The position numbers and the translations under genes were made by a program. The notes below the pieces were generated by a model that saw nothing but the letters and a program-made list of their open reading frames with translations, did no database searches and had not been told where the DNA came from. A stretch of 51,612 nucleotides of DNA from Novosphingobium sediminicola (lineage in GTDB: Bacteria > Pseudomonadota > Alphaproteobacteria > Sphingomonadales > Sphingomonadaceae), in the NCBI RefSeq assembly GCF_014196525.1, contig NZ_JACIDX010000026.1, positions 1-51,612 of the forward strand. Direction: 5' to 3'. Position 1 is the stretch's first letter. The number at the start of each line of letters is the position of its first letter. Below are positions 8,980 through 18,050 of this stretch, piece after piece.

Positions 8980-11582
8980 CAGAACTTCATCCCATAGCGC
9001 AGATACCATTCGCGCGGCCGGTTATAGGTGCCAAAGGCCGTGCCCGCCGCGATATTGAGCCCGCCGCTGGTGATATAGCGGGTATCGGTCAGATTGGTCC
9101 CGCCCAGCGTGAGCGACCATTTCGCATCGGGGGCATTATAGGTCAGACTGGCGTTGAACATGTCATTGGTGGGGCGGCGAAGCAGCAGGGCGCGGGCAAT
9201 GTCGTTCCACACCTCGGTGGTGTGGGTCCAGTCGCCCAGCACCACGAAGGAGCCCCCATTGCCCAGCTTCATCTCATAGCGAGGCGAGACATTGATCTTC
9301 CAATTCGCCGTTTTGGGCAAAGGCGCGCCGACATAGATACCTGCCTGAATGCCCGGAATGGGGCTGGCATTGACGAGCGCCGCTGGCAGCAGCGAGGTGT
9401 AATGGGCATCAATATAGCCCACCGCGCCATTGATCGTCAGACCTTTGACGGGCGCGGCCACCACTTCCAGCTCCAGCCCCTTGATCCGCGCGTCACCCGC
9501 ATTGGCAATGGTGGGCGACGTGCCGATTTGGATGTTGAGCTGCACGCCCTTATAGTCGGTGGTGAAGGCGGCCATATTCACCTGAAGATGGCGGTCGAGC
9601 AGGCTGGATTTGATGCCCGCCTCAAACGTCGTGGCCTTTTCCTCGTTGAAATCGGGGGCGACATTGCCCTGCGGGTTGGTCAGGCGCGTGGTCCAGCCGC
9701 CAGTCTTGTAGCCCTTCGACCATGAGCCATAGACCATGATGTCCTTGGACGGATGGAGTTGCACCCCCAGCTTGGGCGAGAAATTGGAAAAGCTCTTGCG
9801 GTTGACGCCCGGCACATAGACCTGCACCGGATTGGCGGGATTGGGATAGGACAGCGCCGCGTAGCAGGGCGGGCCGCCCGCCGCGACCGGAGGCGCCAGC
9901 GGGAAATTGCCATAGGGCGCGATTGTGCCATCGCCCGCCGCGCAGCCGAACAGCTTGTAATTGCCGCCGTTCAGATCCTGCTGCCCGCCTTCAAACTGCT
10001 TGCGCTCCTGTGTATAGCGGCCACCAGCGGTGAAGCCGAGCAAATCGCTGGGGCGGAAATCAACTTGACCGAACAGCGCCCAGTTTTCCGTGTTGAACTT
10101 GTTGGGGCCATCCACCTGAAGCAGGCCCTCGGCAAAGTTCACATAGTCATGCAGATTGCCCTTTTCCTTGAAGTAATAGGCGCCCAGCACATAGTTCAGC
10201 TTCTTATCAAAGGCCCGGCCCAGCAATTGCAGTTCCTGGCTGATCTGCCACTGGTTCTGGGTAAAGCTCAATTCGAGGAAGGAAAGCGGTGAGCCATCGG
10301 CATCCACCCCGCCCTTCCAATTGGTCTGGCGATAGGCGGTGATGGATTTGATGGTCAGATTGGGGCTGACCTCGGCCTGCACCGTGCCGCCCAGGCCCCA
10401 TGCGGTCAGCTTGGTAAAACTGGGACCATTGGCATAGGAGAGATCGGGATTGGCGATGAGGAAGCGCGAATCCCACGGCAGCCGGTCATTGAGCGGATTG
10501 CCGTCGACATTGACGCTGCCAAGACCGGCGAGTTGATATTGCGGGTTATACTGCGTGCCGCGCGGGCCGCACAGGGCCTGCGCATTGCGTGCGGCAATCT
10601 GGGCGGGCGTGCTGCCGATGCAGAAATTGTAGAGGCCCGCAAACAGGAAGCCCGTGGTTGAGGTGGGATCAAAGGCTGTACCGGGCAAATGGTTGGCGCC
10701 CGCAAAAGGACCGGGCACATTGGGGAACACGCCCAGCAATTTGGTCGCCTGCGCGGGGCTGTCCTGACGCGTATAATCGCCGGTGAAGGTGGCGGTGATC
10801 GCGCCGCCATTGTCCCATTTCAACTTGCCGCGCATACTGACACTATTATCGCCGCCCTCGCGCGAGGCATTGGCATAATCGGCATTGGCAAAGCTGGTAT
10901 AGGGGTCCGAATTGCCCGCCCGCTGGTCGGGATAGGGAATGCGCTTCAAAAAGCCCTGACGGTTTATGCCCGATACGGTGAACGAGGAAAACAGGCTGTC
11001 GGTCAGCGGCACATCGACCGTGGCGCGCAGTTTCACCATATTGAAACTGCCCGTGGTAGCGTCGAAACTGCCCTTGAACTCCTTGCCGGGATCATGGGTG
11101 ACGATGCTGATGGCGCCGCCGATGGTGTTGCGGCCGAAAAGCGTGCCCTGCGGCCCTTTCAGCACCTCGACCCGCTCCACATCGGGCAGATCCTGATTGG
11201 CGCCCACAGTCCGCGCCAGATAGACGCCATCGAGATAGATGCCGACGCCCGGATCGATGTTGAAGGCAAAGTCATCCGACCCGATCCCGCGAATCGTGGC
11301 CGAAAGCACCGCCGAGGAGCCCGAAAACGGCGTGCCGCCATCCAGATTGACATTGGGTGCCAGCGCCGAAAGCGAGGCGACCGAGGTCACCGAACGCTCC
11401 TTGAGAGCCGTGGCGGTGAAGGCGCTGATGGCAATCGGCACGTTCTGGACATTTTCCGAACGCTTTTGCGCGGTAACGACGATTTCGCCGATGGCAGGCT
11501 CGGCAGACTGCTGCTGCGCCATGGCCGGGGCGGAGGCCAGCGCGGTCGCAAGGGCGCTGCTGACCCAAAGATGGTGTCGCAT
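8979..11582 (-). CDS. TonB-dependent outer-membrane receptor (catabolic operon)
   Basis: Outer-membrane active-transport receptor of 867 aa. It has a cleavable signal (ALASAPAMAQ), a TonB-box-like IGEIVVTAQKR, a plug domain (IRGIGSDDFAFNIDPGVGIY, ERVEVLKGPQGTLFGRNTIGG) and a 22-strand barrel ending in the aromatic terminus RYGMKF. AGAGGAAA precedes the start at good spacing. The stop overlaps the alcohol dehydrogenase start by 1 nt, so receptor and enzymes are one transcription unit, with an AraC regulator gene 121 bp upstream. The sequence resembles the sphingomonad TBDRs linked to organic substrates rather than siderophore receptors; substrate unknown. Confidence 0.92.
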   Translation of the reverse strand: MRHHLWVSSALATALASAPAMAQQQSAEPAIGEIVVTAQKRSENVQNVPIAISAFTATALKERSVTSVASLSALAPNVNLDGGTPFSGSSAVLSATIRGIGSDDFAFNIDPGVGIYLDGVYLARTVGANQDLPDVERVEVLKGPQGTLFGRNTIGGAISIVTHDPGKEFKGSFDATTGSFNMVKLRATVDVPLTDSLFSSFTVSGINRQGFLKRIPYPDQRAGNSDPYTSFANADYANASREGGDNSVSMRGKLKWDNGGAITATFTGDYTRQDSPAQATKLLGVFPNVPGPFAGANHLPGTAFDPTSTTGFLFAGLYNFCIGSTPAQIAARNAQALCGPRGTQYNPQYQLAGLGSVNVDGNPLNDRLPWDSRFLIANPDLSYANGPSFTKLTAWGLGGTVQAEVSPNLTIKSITAYRQTNWKGGVDADGSPLSFLELSFTQNQWQISQELQLLGRAFDKKLNYVLGAYYFKEKGNLHDYVNFAEGLLQVDGPNKFNTENWALFGQVDFRPSDLLGFTAGGRYTQERKQFEGGQQDLNGGNYKLFGCAAGDGTIAPYGNFPLAPPVAAGGPPCYAALSYPNPANPVQVYVPGVNRKSFSNFSPKLGVQLHPSKDIMVYGSWSKGYKTGGWTTRLTNPQGNVAPDFNEEKATTFEAGIKSSLLDRHLQVNMAAFTTDYKGVQLNIQIGTSPTIANAGDARIKGLELEVVAAPVKGLTINGAVGYIDAHYTSLLPAALVNASPIPGIQAGIYVGAPLPKTANWKINVSPRYEMKLGNGGSFVVLGDWTHTTEVWNDIARALLLRRPTNDMFNASLTYNAPDAKWSLTLGGTNLTDTRYITSGGLNIAAGTAFGTYNRPREWYLRYGMKF

Positions 11583-11703
11583 GATGTTTCCTCTCCCGTT
11601 CAGGCGGCTTGGCCACCCTGATGGAGGAAACGTTATTCCTTATAGCATTGCCTGTCTTGAACGCCCAACCGCCCTTTGCTTGAACGAACGGAAATGGGCC
11701 AGC

Positions 11704-12627
11704 CTATCCCCGGAACCGGGTGGCATAGAAACTGGGCGTTTCGCCAAAGCGTTCGCGGAAACGGCGGCTGAAATGGGCCGCATCGGAAAAACCCAGCTCA
11801 TAGGCCAGATCGCTGAGCGAAGCACCGCGCGTTCCCTTGCGCAAACGGTCTGCCGCCAGCGCCAGACGGCGCGTGTTGATATAATCGCTGGCCGTTGTCG
11901 CCATTTCGGCAAAGACCATCTGCACCTCGCGCGCGGGCACGCCCAGACTTTGCGCGATGGACCCGGTGCGCAGCGCGCCATTGGCCAGATTGTCCTCTAC
12001 AAAAGCCAGCACCCTTTCGCGCAGGTCGGCCCCCGCCTCCGGCCTGCTTTCGCGCGTCCGCATGGCATTGGCCAGCAGACGCATCAGCACTTCGCCCAAG
12101 GCCTCGCTTTCCGCAGGCGTATGGGTGTCGCTCCAGCTCTGGGCGAAAATCGAGGCGATGAAACCACGCAGCACCCCCAGAGAAGGCGTCCTGTGCCGCA
12201 GGATCATGCCGGGCCTTGCGCCGAATTCGCGCAAGGCTTCCCATGGGAAATCGATCACGAACATTGCGTTGCGGTCGGAAATTTCGATGCCATAGGGCTC
12301 TTCGGGCGCGCAAAAGGTCAGATCGCCGGAGAAAAGCGCGGCATGGCGGCCGCATTGCTCGGTGGCGCTGAAACCCTTGGACTGGAAATGGATCAGCCCG
12401 CGCTCCCCTACGCTTTGCGGCGCGCTGCCCGCCCATCGCCGCACCGAGGAACGCTGCGAAAGCGCAAGGCTGAGCCCGAAATCGCCCAGTCGGCACCCGG
12501 TCCAGCTGGCATCAATATCGCGCGCGCCATCGACGGTCATGCCCGGAAACATCGCCGCGATCAGATCGTTCCAGTAATCCAGCCTCTCATTGGCGCAAAC
12601 CGAGCCCGTAGCGTGCTTGATCAGCAT
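11704..12627 (-). CDS. AraC-family regulator next to the catabolic TBDR operon
   Basis: A transcription activator of 307 aa with an N-terminal AraC-binding-like (AraC_binding_2 type) sensor region and a C-terminal double helix-turn-helix. The first HTH is in IAQSLGVPAREVQMVFAEM, the second in LSDLAYELGFSDAAHFSRRF, followed by RFGETPSFYATRFRG. It lies directly upstream of, and in line with, the TBDR-ADH-ALDH genes, and a substrate of that operon is the likely effector. The first 120 residues do not identify the ligand. Confidence 0.9.
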   Translation of the reverse strand: MLIKHATGSVCANERLDYWNDLIAAMFPGMTVDGARDIDASWTGCRLGDFGLSLALSQRSSVRRWAGSAPQSVGERGLIHFQSKGFSATEQCGRHAALFSGDLTFCAPEEPYGIEISDRNAMFVIDFPWEALREFGARPGMILRHRTPSLGVLRGFIASIFAQSWSDTHTPAESEALGEVLMRLLANAMRTRESRPEAGADLRERVLAFVEDNLANGALRTGSIAQSLGVPAREVQMVFAEMATTASDYINTRRLALAADRLRKGTRGASLSDLAYELGFSDAAHFSRRFRERFGETPSFYATRFRG

Positions 12628-12870
12628 CGCGCTCTCCCCCCGTTACCCGATGCGCTCTGCTTGGCGCATTCTATGCCCTTGCACTAATAACGGGGCGGAT
12701 GGGATGAGTCGATGCTTTGCGAACCAGCCATCAAAATCCGCTGGCGGATATATGCTGGCGCCACGCCAAACGATGATAATCGCCGCCCCCCCTTTCTACC
12801 AGGCGATCCGGTTCCCCGCTGCGCCGTGCAACTCTGGAAACCGGACCACAGGCATCATCTCAAACCCTGA

Positions 12871-15219
12871 TCAATACCGGAACGACAGGCTGGCCCCATA
12901 GGTGATGGGCATGCCGGCATAGCGCACGATCGATTCCAGAAAGGCGTTCTGCGAAGCCCAGTAATAGCGGTTGGTCAGATTGTGCCCCCAGATCTGCGCC
13001 GTCCAGCGGTGGTCGTTGGTACTGACACCAAGATTGGCATCGAGCAGACCATAGGCACTGATCTTCAACAGGTTCTCGCGGTTGAAATCGCCATAGGTCT
13101 GGCTCCTCCAAGTGTAGCGCCCGCCAACGAAGGCCTCCAGCGTCCTTCCCACATTCCAGCGATACTCCCCGCTGCCCGCAAGTTGCCATTTGGGTGTGTT
13201 CGGGAAGGCCGATCCCCCGAAATCGCCGGTTTCGCCAAGCTGGGTGGTGCCGGTGAAGCTTCCGTCGACCTGTGAATGGAGGAATGTCCCCTGCGCGCCC
13301 AGCGTCAGCCCGCGCATGGGCCGCGTGGTCAGGTCGAAATCGGCGCCCAGAATGTGCGATCTGGGCACGCTGACCAATGTGGCAAGCGGACCGAAGATCG
13401 GCACAATCATCGTGCCCTGCAACTGCTTGTCGGCATACTGATAATAGAACACCGCCGCATTGAGATGCGTGGCGGGCAGGATGTTCGTCTTGATCCCGGC
13501 CTCATAGGCGGTCAGCCTTTCCTGCGGCACGGGATTGTATTGGGTCACGAAAACCGCTGCGATGTTCGAGACGGCCTGCGCCTTGTACCCCCGGCTGACG
13601 CTGGCGTAGAGCAATGTGCCCGCCACCGGCTTCCAATCCAGCCCGGCGCGCCACGATGTGCTGCCCTGCTCGGTCCGGCCCCGGATATGGGCGAGCTGAT
13701 AGGTGCCATTGGCCAGCGGCGCGAAATTCACGCAATCCCCGGCTACCAGCGGACGGATCGAGCTGCCCGTCATGTTGAGGACGGTGGCAATGCCGGTGCC
13801 ATAAGTCAGGTTGCCTGCATTCTGCGAGCAGGCGTCATAATCCAGCCCGGTTTTGGTGTAGCGCAGACCTGCGCGCGCACTGATCGTGCTGGTCAGCTCA
13901 TAGTCGACATTGCCGAAAACCCCTTTTGAATCATAGGTGGTGCTCAAAATGGTCGGCACCCGGTTGATTGAGGGCAGGCCCAGCGCGTCGAACACATTGC
14001 CCGCGTTGGCGTCGCGGATGTCGAAAGTGGTGTTCTCATAGGTGGTGTCATGTTCATAGCTGCCGCCCAGCACCCAATGACCGCGATCCTGGTGGAAATG
14101 GCCGCCTGCGCGCAACTCCTGCGACACGCTGTGGACATTCCCCTGCCGGTCGAGCGCATAGACCTGAAGCGTGGTGGCGCTGGCGCTTTGTGCAAAGTTC
14201 TGACGGTTCCACGCCCCGGAGGTGAGCGAGGTGATCGTCGTGCCATCGCTCACATCATAATCGATGCGCAATGTCGCCTGCAATTCGCGATTGTTTTTCC
14301 GGAGCCGACCGCCTTCGGGAAAGTCCGTGCCATAGGCGGTGGCGCGGGCATTGGCGGGCGCGAGCGGGAAAGCCGCCAGCGCGGGTTCGGCAGGAACCGT
14401 CGGGCTGATCCCGACGAGTTGGCCGGTCTGGACATCTGACCGATCAAAGGTGCCGCTGAAGGTCAGAATGCCCTTCAGCCGGGGCGTGGGCCGGAAGGTC
14501 AGCGTGCCGCGAAAACTGGTGATGTTCTTGGCGCCCTGCGTCGCGCCGGTCACATAGTTCTTCTGCCAGTCTCCCGAGTTTTCATGCGATACCGCCAGCC
14601 GCGCGCCCACCGTGTCGGACAGCGGGCCACTCACAAAGCCGCTGACGATGCCGTCGTCGAACCGGCCGAAGCTGACATCGGCCCCTGCCTCAAATCTGGT
14701 CCCCGGCTTGGCCGCGATGAAGTTGATCGCGCCGCCGGTGGAATTCGAACCGAAAAGCGTCCCCTGCGGCCCCTTGAGCACCTCGACCCGTTCGAGATCA
14801 AGCGTCGTGCCCATGGCCATCACCGAATAGGGGATGGGCGCCTCGTCGGCATAGATTGTAACGGCGGGCCGTGCGGCGACTGAATTGTCGTAATAGCCGA
14901 CGCCGCGCAGATAATAGACCGGAGCGCCATAAAAACTGGTCACGGTCGAGAAACCGGACACCAGCTTGGCCAGATCCTCGGTGGAATGCACGCCCGCCGT
15001 GGTAAGCTGCGTGCCGCTGAACACATTGATCGAGAGCGGCACCTTGTTCGCCGAGGAGGATCGCTTTTCCGCGGTGACGATGATGTCGGGCACGCCTGTC
15101 TGCGTGTCGGATGCCTGGGCTGGCGCGTTAGTGGATTGTGCCTGGGCCGCCCCCGCCGTCACCGCCGTTCCCGACAGCAAAGACAAGGCCAGCAGTCGGC
15201 AACTATTTGCCTTCAACAT
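12871..15219 (-). CDS. TonB-dependent outer-membrane receptor
   Basis: Receptor of 782 aa with a signal peptide ending AAQAQ, the TonB-box-like PDIIVTAEKR, a plug domain (LRGVGYYDNS, ERVEVLKGPQGTLFGSNSTGG) and a C-terminal barrel closing with SLSFRY. GGGAGAG precedes ATG 15219. It is transcribed leftwards behind the COX3/COX4-like genes and in front of the AraC regulator, without overlap to either (gaps of 130 and 243 bp), so it may have its own promoter. No siderophore signalling domain is present; substrate unknown. Confidence 0.92.
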   Translation of the reverse strand: MLKANSCRLLALSLLSGTAVTAGAAQAQSTNAPAQASDTQTGVPDIIVTAEKRSSSANKVPLSINVFSGTQLTTAGVHSTEDLAKLVSGFSTVTSFYGAPVYYLRGVGYYDNSVAARPAVTIYADEAPIPYSVMAMGTTLDLERVEVLKGPQGTLFGSNSTGGAINFIAAKPGTRFEAGADVSFGRFDDGIVSGFVSGPLSDTVGARLAVSHENSGDWQKNYVTGATQGAKNITSFRGTLTFRPTPRLKGILTFSGTFDRSDVQTGQLVGISPTVPAEPALAAFPLAPANARATAYGTDFPEGGRLRKNNRELQATLRIDYDVSDGTTITSLTSGAWNRQNFAQSASATTLQVYALDRQGNVHSVSQELRAGGHFHQDRGHWVLGGSYEHDTTYENTTFDIRDANAGNVFDALGLPSINRVPTILSTTYDSKGVFGNVDYELTSTISARAGLRYTKTGLDYDACSQNAGNLTYGTGIATVLNMTGSSIRPLVAGDCVNFAPLANGTYQLAHIRGRTEQGSTSWRAGLDWKPVAGTLLYASVSRGYKAQAVSNIAAVFVTQYNPVPQERLTAYEAGIKTNILPATHLNAAVFYYQYADKQLQGTMIVPIFGPLATLVSVPRSHILGADFDLTTRPMRGLTLGAQGTFLHSQVDGSFTGTTQLGETGDFGGSAFPNTPKWQLAGSGEYRWNVGRTLEAFVGGRYTWRSQTYGDFNRENLLKISAYGLLDANLGVSTNDHRWTAQIWGHNLTNRYYWASQNAFLESIVRYAGMPITYGASLSFRY

Positions 15220-15349
15220 AGATCTCTCCCTTTATGATTTGCGATTTTATGTTTGAATTTGACGCAGGCGCGCGTCTCCCACGGGCGGCCCTGCGGCATC
15301 GCCCGATCTCATGGTCACACCAATCGGAACCCTTGCGCCGCCGGAACGG

Positions 15350-15616
15350 TCAGCGGCCACCTGCAAGATAAAGCACCGCCAACAGTGCGGTCACCGCCAG
15401 AAGTCCCCCCTCGAAACCCCATCGCCATAGCGCGGGGGCATGGCGCAACTCCATGAAGTCAAGCAGCACCAGACGGCCCTTGGCCCCGGCCAGCAGCAGC
15501 GTGCCGATCCCCGCCAACTGCCCCATGGCGCTGTCATGGCTGATCAGAAAGCTGATCCCGGTGATTGCCAGCATAAGAAACAAGGTGCGATGCGGGGTGA
15601 AGAAAACCTTGTCCAT
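15350..15616 (-). CDS. COX4-like small membrane subunit (prokaryotic cytochrome oxidase subunit IV type)
   Basis: Short integral membrane protein of about 88 aa with three predicted helices (TLFLMLAITGISFLI, GIGTLLLAGAKGRLVLLDFME, GGLLAVTALLAVLYLA). The KxRLVLLDFMELRHAP stretch is typical of the NorF/COX4-pro group. ATG 15616 is 8 nt after the COX3-like stop; an in-frame upstream start would overlap that gene by 40 nt. It is an accessory-type subunit of a heme-copper oxidase or NO reductase, but no catalytic subunit is encoded nearby. Confidence 0.75.
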   Translation of the reverse strand: MDKVFFTPHRTLFLMLAITGISFLISHDSAMGQLAGIGTLLLAGAKGRLVLLDFMELRHAPALWRWGFEGGLLAVTALLAVLYLAGGR

Positions 15617-15624
15617 GATGCCGC

Positions 15625-16245
15625 TCACTGGAGAAGATACAGAAGCGCGAAAAGAAACATCCACAGCAGGTCGACCAGATGCCAGTAGATCGCCCCGGAT
15701 TCGAGCACATCCATCTGCCCCGAATGATAATGCCCCGCCATCACCCCGCGCCGCATGACCGCCAGCACCACGGTGGCAATGACAAGATGCACCATATGGA
15801 CCATGGTCAGCACGAAATAGAAGGTGAAGAAATCATTGGTAGTAGGGAACAGGCCGTGTGAGATCTTGTCGGCATATTCGAACACTTTCACCCCGGCAAA
15901 GATCACGCCGCAGCCGATAACACCAGCCAGATAATGCGATGCCTGCCGCGCATGCTCCCGCCGGAGACTGCCAAGAGCCTGCATGACCGACCAGGACCCG
16001 ATGATCAGCACACAGGTATTGAAGACCCCCAGATCGCGGCTCAACGCCTGTTGCGAGGTTCGGTAGAGATCGACATCGCCGCCCCGCCCGATCATGTAGG
16101 TGATGAAGAAGAAACTGAACAAGCTGCATTCCGCCGCGATCAGGATCCAGAAGTCCCGGACACCCGGCACCCTGACCGCCGGGTGACACGGGGCGTTTTT
16201 CCCAAGCGCCCCTCCGCGATCACGATCTGTTGCCTGCCCAACCAT
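15625..16245 (-). CDS. COX3/NorE-like membrane subunit
   Basis: About 206 aa, related to cytochrome c oxidase subunit III and NorE. Five helices are predicted. The family hallmarks are HMVHLVIATVVLA and, near the C-terminus, AIYWHLVDLLWMFLFALLYLL, which corresponds to the subunit III YWHFVD motif. Start ATG 16245 is preferred since AGGA lies 6 nt upstream; the in-frame start at 16293 would overlap the previous gene by 14 nt. NorE normally supports NO reductase assembly or stability. Without norCB or coxA in view, its partner is unknown. Confidence 0.82.
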   Translation of the reverse strand: MVGQATDRDRGGALGKNAPCHPAVRVPGVRDFWILIAAECSLFSFFFITYMIGRGGDVDLYRTSQQALSRDLGVFNTCVLIIGSWSVMQALGSLRREHARQASHYLAGVIGCGVIFAGVKVFEYADKISHGLFPTTNDFFTFYFVLTMVHMVHLVIATVVLAVMRRGVMAGHYHSGQMDVLESGAIYWHLVDLLWMFLFALLYLLQ

Positions 16246-16279
16246 TGACAGTCCTACCTCCCCAGAGAACACTTGCCCT

Positions 16280-17038
16280 TTAGCGCAGGCCATAGGCTCC
16301 GTGGACCTGCTGCCCGGCCGCTATGGCGGGCGATGGCTGTCCGATCGAACGCCGGGTCTCCTTCAGCACGAACATGCTCTGGAGCGAAAACCACAGGAAC
16401 CAGATGATGAAACCGAACCAGAAATTCCACCAACCGTTGATCGCCAGCGGCCCGCGGTTGAAATAGGGCATGATCGTTTCGAGGAAGAAAGATGCCCCCG
16501 TGAACAGGGCGAACCAGCCAAGCCAGGCGGGGAAGATCCGATGCTCGCTGCGATCGAGAATGGCGAACAGGCCGCAGCCCAGCAGCTGAACATTGGTGAT
16601 GTTGTACGTCATGTCGAAGAAGTACCAGGTCGAGAGATGGACCGCCTTGATCATCTCCGGATCGACCCCCGGCTGCCCCGCCCAGCGCGCGCACCATGAC
16701 CATTGCGAGCAGACATAAACGATGAGCAAGGCTGTCAGAATGCCCCCGCTCAGCGCCATGAGCGCCAGCAGCGGGGTCTTTTCCCTTTGCCAGATCTGAT
16801 ACGCCATCACGATCGACCAGGGCATGTAGAGAATGCCCACCGACGTGGCCAAGGCCATGCCCAGCATCACCGAGGGATGCCCGTAATACTGACTCACCAG
16901 TTCCGCGCCGCTCAACGTCTGGGGCGGGCAAGGATAGTTTCGCCCCATCACGCCCCAGGTCAGGATGAAGCTGACCACCCAGGCCGGGCCGGTCCAGGAC
17001 ACCCAATAAGCAATCTTTTTCGAGGTTTCCTCAGGCAT
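16280..17038 (-). CDS. Unrecognised polytopic membrane protein
   Basis: I do not recognise this 252-aa protein. It has about six or seven hydrophobic helices (VSFILTWGVMG, MLGMALATSVGILYMPW, ALSGGILTALLIVYV, LGCGLFAILD, WLGWFALFTGASFFLE, FGFIIWFLWFSLQSMF) and is rich in Trp, with conserved-looking polar spots such as NYPCPPQTLSG and YFFDMTYNITN between helices. It overlaps the end of the TetR gene by 8 nt and stands just before the COX3-like gene. It may be part of the same membrane assembly; no cofactor-binding motif can be assigned with confidence. Confidence 0.8.
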   Translation of the reverse strand: MPEETSKKIAYWVSWTGPAWVVSFILTWGVMGRNYPCPPQTLSGAELVSQYYGHPSVMLGMALATSVGILYMPWSIVMAYQIWQREKTPLLALMALSGGILTALLIVYVCSQWSWCARWAGQPGVDPEMIKAVHLSTWYFFDMTYNITNVQLLGCGLFAILDRSEHRIFPAWLGWFALFTGASFFLETIMPYFNRGPLAINGWWNFWFGFIIWFLWFSLQSMFVLKETRRSIGQPSPAIAAGQQVHGAYGLR

Positions 17039-17726
17039 CACCGTTCCCCTTGTTGTCTGCAGCCGGTTTCAGCATCAGCGCATTGTGAACGAGGCTGGTC
17101 ACGATGCCCTCCAGGATCCGGATCTGGGCCGGGCCAAGATCGGTCCAGCCCAGATGGCGCAGGAACGCCTCACGATTGGTGCGCATCGACACGATGGAAT
17201 GCGTGGCGATATAGGCGCGCAGCCGCACCTCCTGCTCGTCGGGCGACACAGCCAGATGCGCCGCCAGATTGACCGCCAGCGCCGTTTCCAGCGGCCGGAA
17301 CGCGGCCTCGTAAAGCGTGTCATAGGCATCGGGTGTGTCGATCGAGCAGCGCACCAGAAAATTCACCCAGGACTGCGGCTCGTCACCGCCGAAAAGCACA
17401 CCAAAATAGGCGCGGACCGCGCGGGTCAGCCGCTCAGCCGGATCGGCGGGGGCATCGGCCTCCAACTGGTCGGACACTTCACGGGTCAGCCCCCGACAAT
17501 ATTCGGCGATGGAGGCCACCGCCGCTTCGAACAGCTCTGCCTTGCCCCCGAAATGATAGGCGATCGCGGCAAGGCCCACCCCGGCCCTGTCGGCCAGTTG
17601 GCGGGTGCTGACGGCATCGAAGCCACCATCCCCAAACATCGCGATCGCCGCCTCGATCAGGCAAGCCCTTGTCTCTGCCGTGCGCATGGCATGCCCGTTC
17701 GAGCGCACCCCTTCATCCTGCTCCAC
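17031..17726 (-). CDS. TetR-family repressor of the COX3/COX4-like operon
   Basis: Regulator of 231 aa with the N-terminal HTH (FDAVSTRQLADRAGVGLAA then IAYHFGGKAELFE) and a C-terminal domain of the CecR/TetR_C type. GTG 17726 is the likely start, as GGAG lies 7 nt upstream; ATG 17687 has no comparable site. The stop is inside the next gene (8-nt overlap), so it is the first cistron of the membrane-protein/COX3/COX4 operon. A near-perfect palindrome 16-33 bp upstream should be its operator, giving a self-regulated unit. Confidence 0.88.
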   Translation of the reverse strand: MEQDEGVRSNGHAMRTAETRACLIEAAIAMFGDGGFDAVSTRQLADRAGVGLAAIAYHFGGKAELFEAAVASIAEYCRGLTREVSDQLEADAPADPAERLTRAVRAYFGVLFGGDEPQSWVNFLVRCSIDTPDAYDTLYEAAFRPLETALAVNLAAHLAVSPDEQEVRLRAYIATHSIVSMRTNREAFLRHLGWTDLGPAQIRILEGIVTSLVHNALMLKPAADNKGNGDA

Positions 17727-17741
17727 TTGCCGACTCCATTA

Positions 17742-17759
17742 AGATCGATCGATTGATCT
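17742..17759. promoter_or_regulatory. Palindromic operator in front of the tetR-led COX3/COX4-like operon
   Basis: AGATCGATCGATTGATCT is palindromic at 16 of 18 positions and is followed by TAATT, as in many TetR sites. It lies immediately upstream of the Shine-Dalgarno and GTG start of the TetR gene, so binding there would block the operon's own promoter. No other regulator gene is adjacent on that side. Confidence 0.65.
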
Positions 17760-18050
17760 AATTTCTAACGCCTGTCCGAACATGCGTCAATGGACCGACC
17801 ATTAAAAATTCATCCAGCTTCCGGATCATGCATGACCTTTCACGATTCGAGGATCCGGGCACGTCCAAGGTCGGTGTACGCAGCGATGGTTGAGGCGAAG
17901 TTGTCCGTAATATTGCTTGAGACCCGTCAGCGCCCGTGACCTGGGTAAAAAGGGCGATGTCTCCAAATATGGCTGTCCCGACAAGATCGTGAACGACTAT
18001 TCGGAAGAAGCGAGCGTTCGGTCAGCCACACAGCAAGCCGGGCGATGAGC
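17760..18050. other. Intergenic region, no gene recognised
   Basis: About 290 bp between the TetR operator and the end of the SDR gene. It should hold the leftward promoter of the TetR operon. Short open frames exist on both strands, but none has a start site or a recognisable motif, and I find no strong hairpin followed by a T run. Confidence 0.5.
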
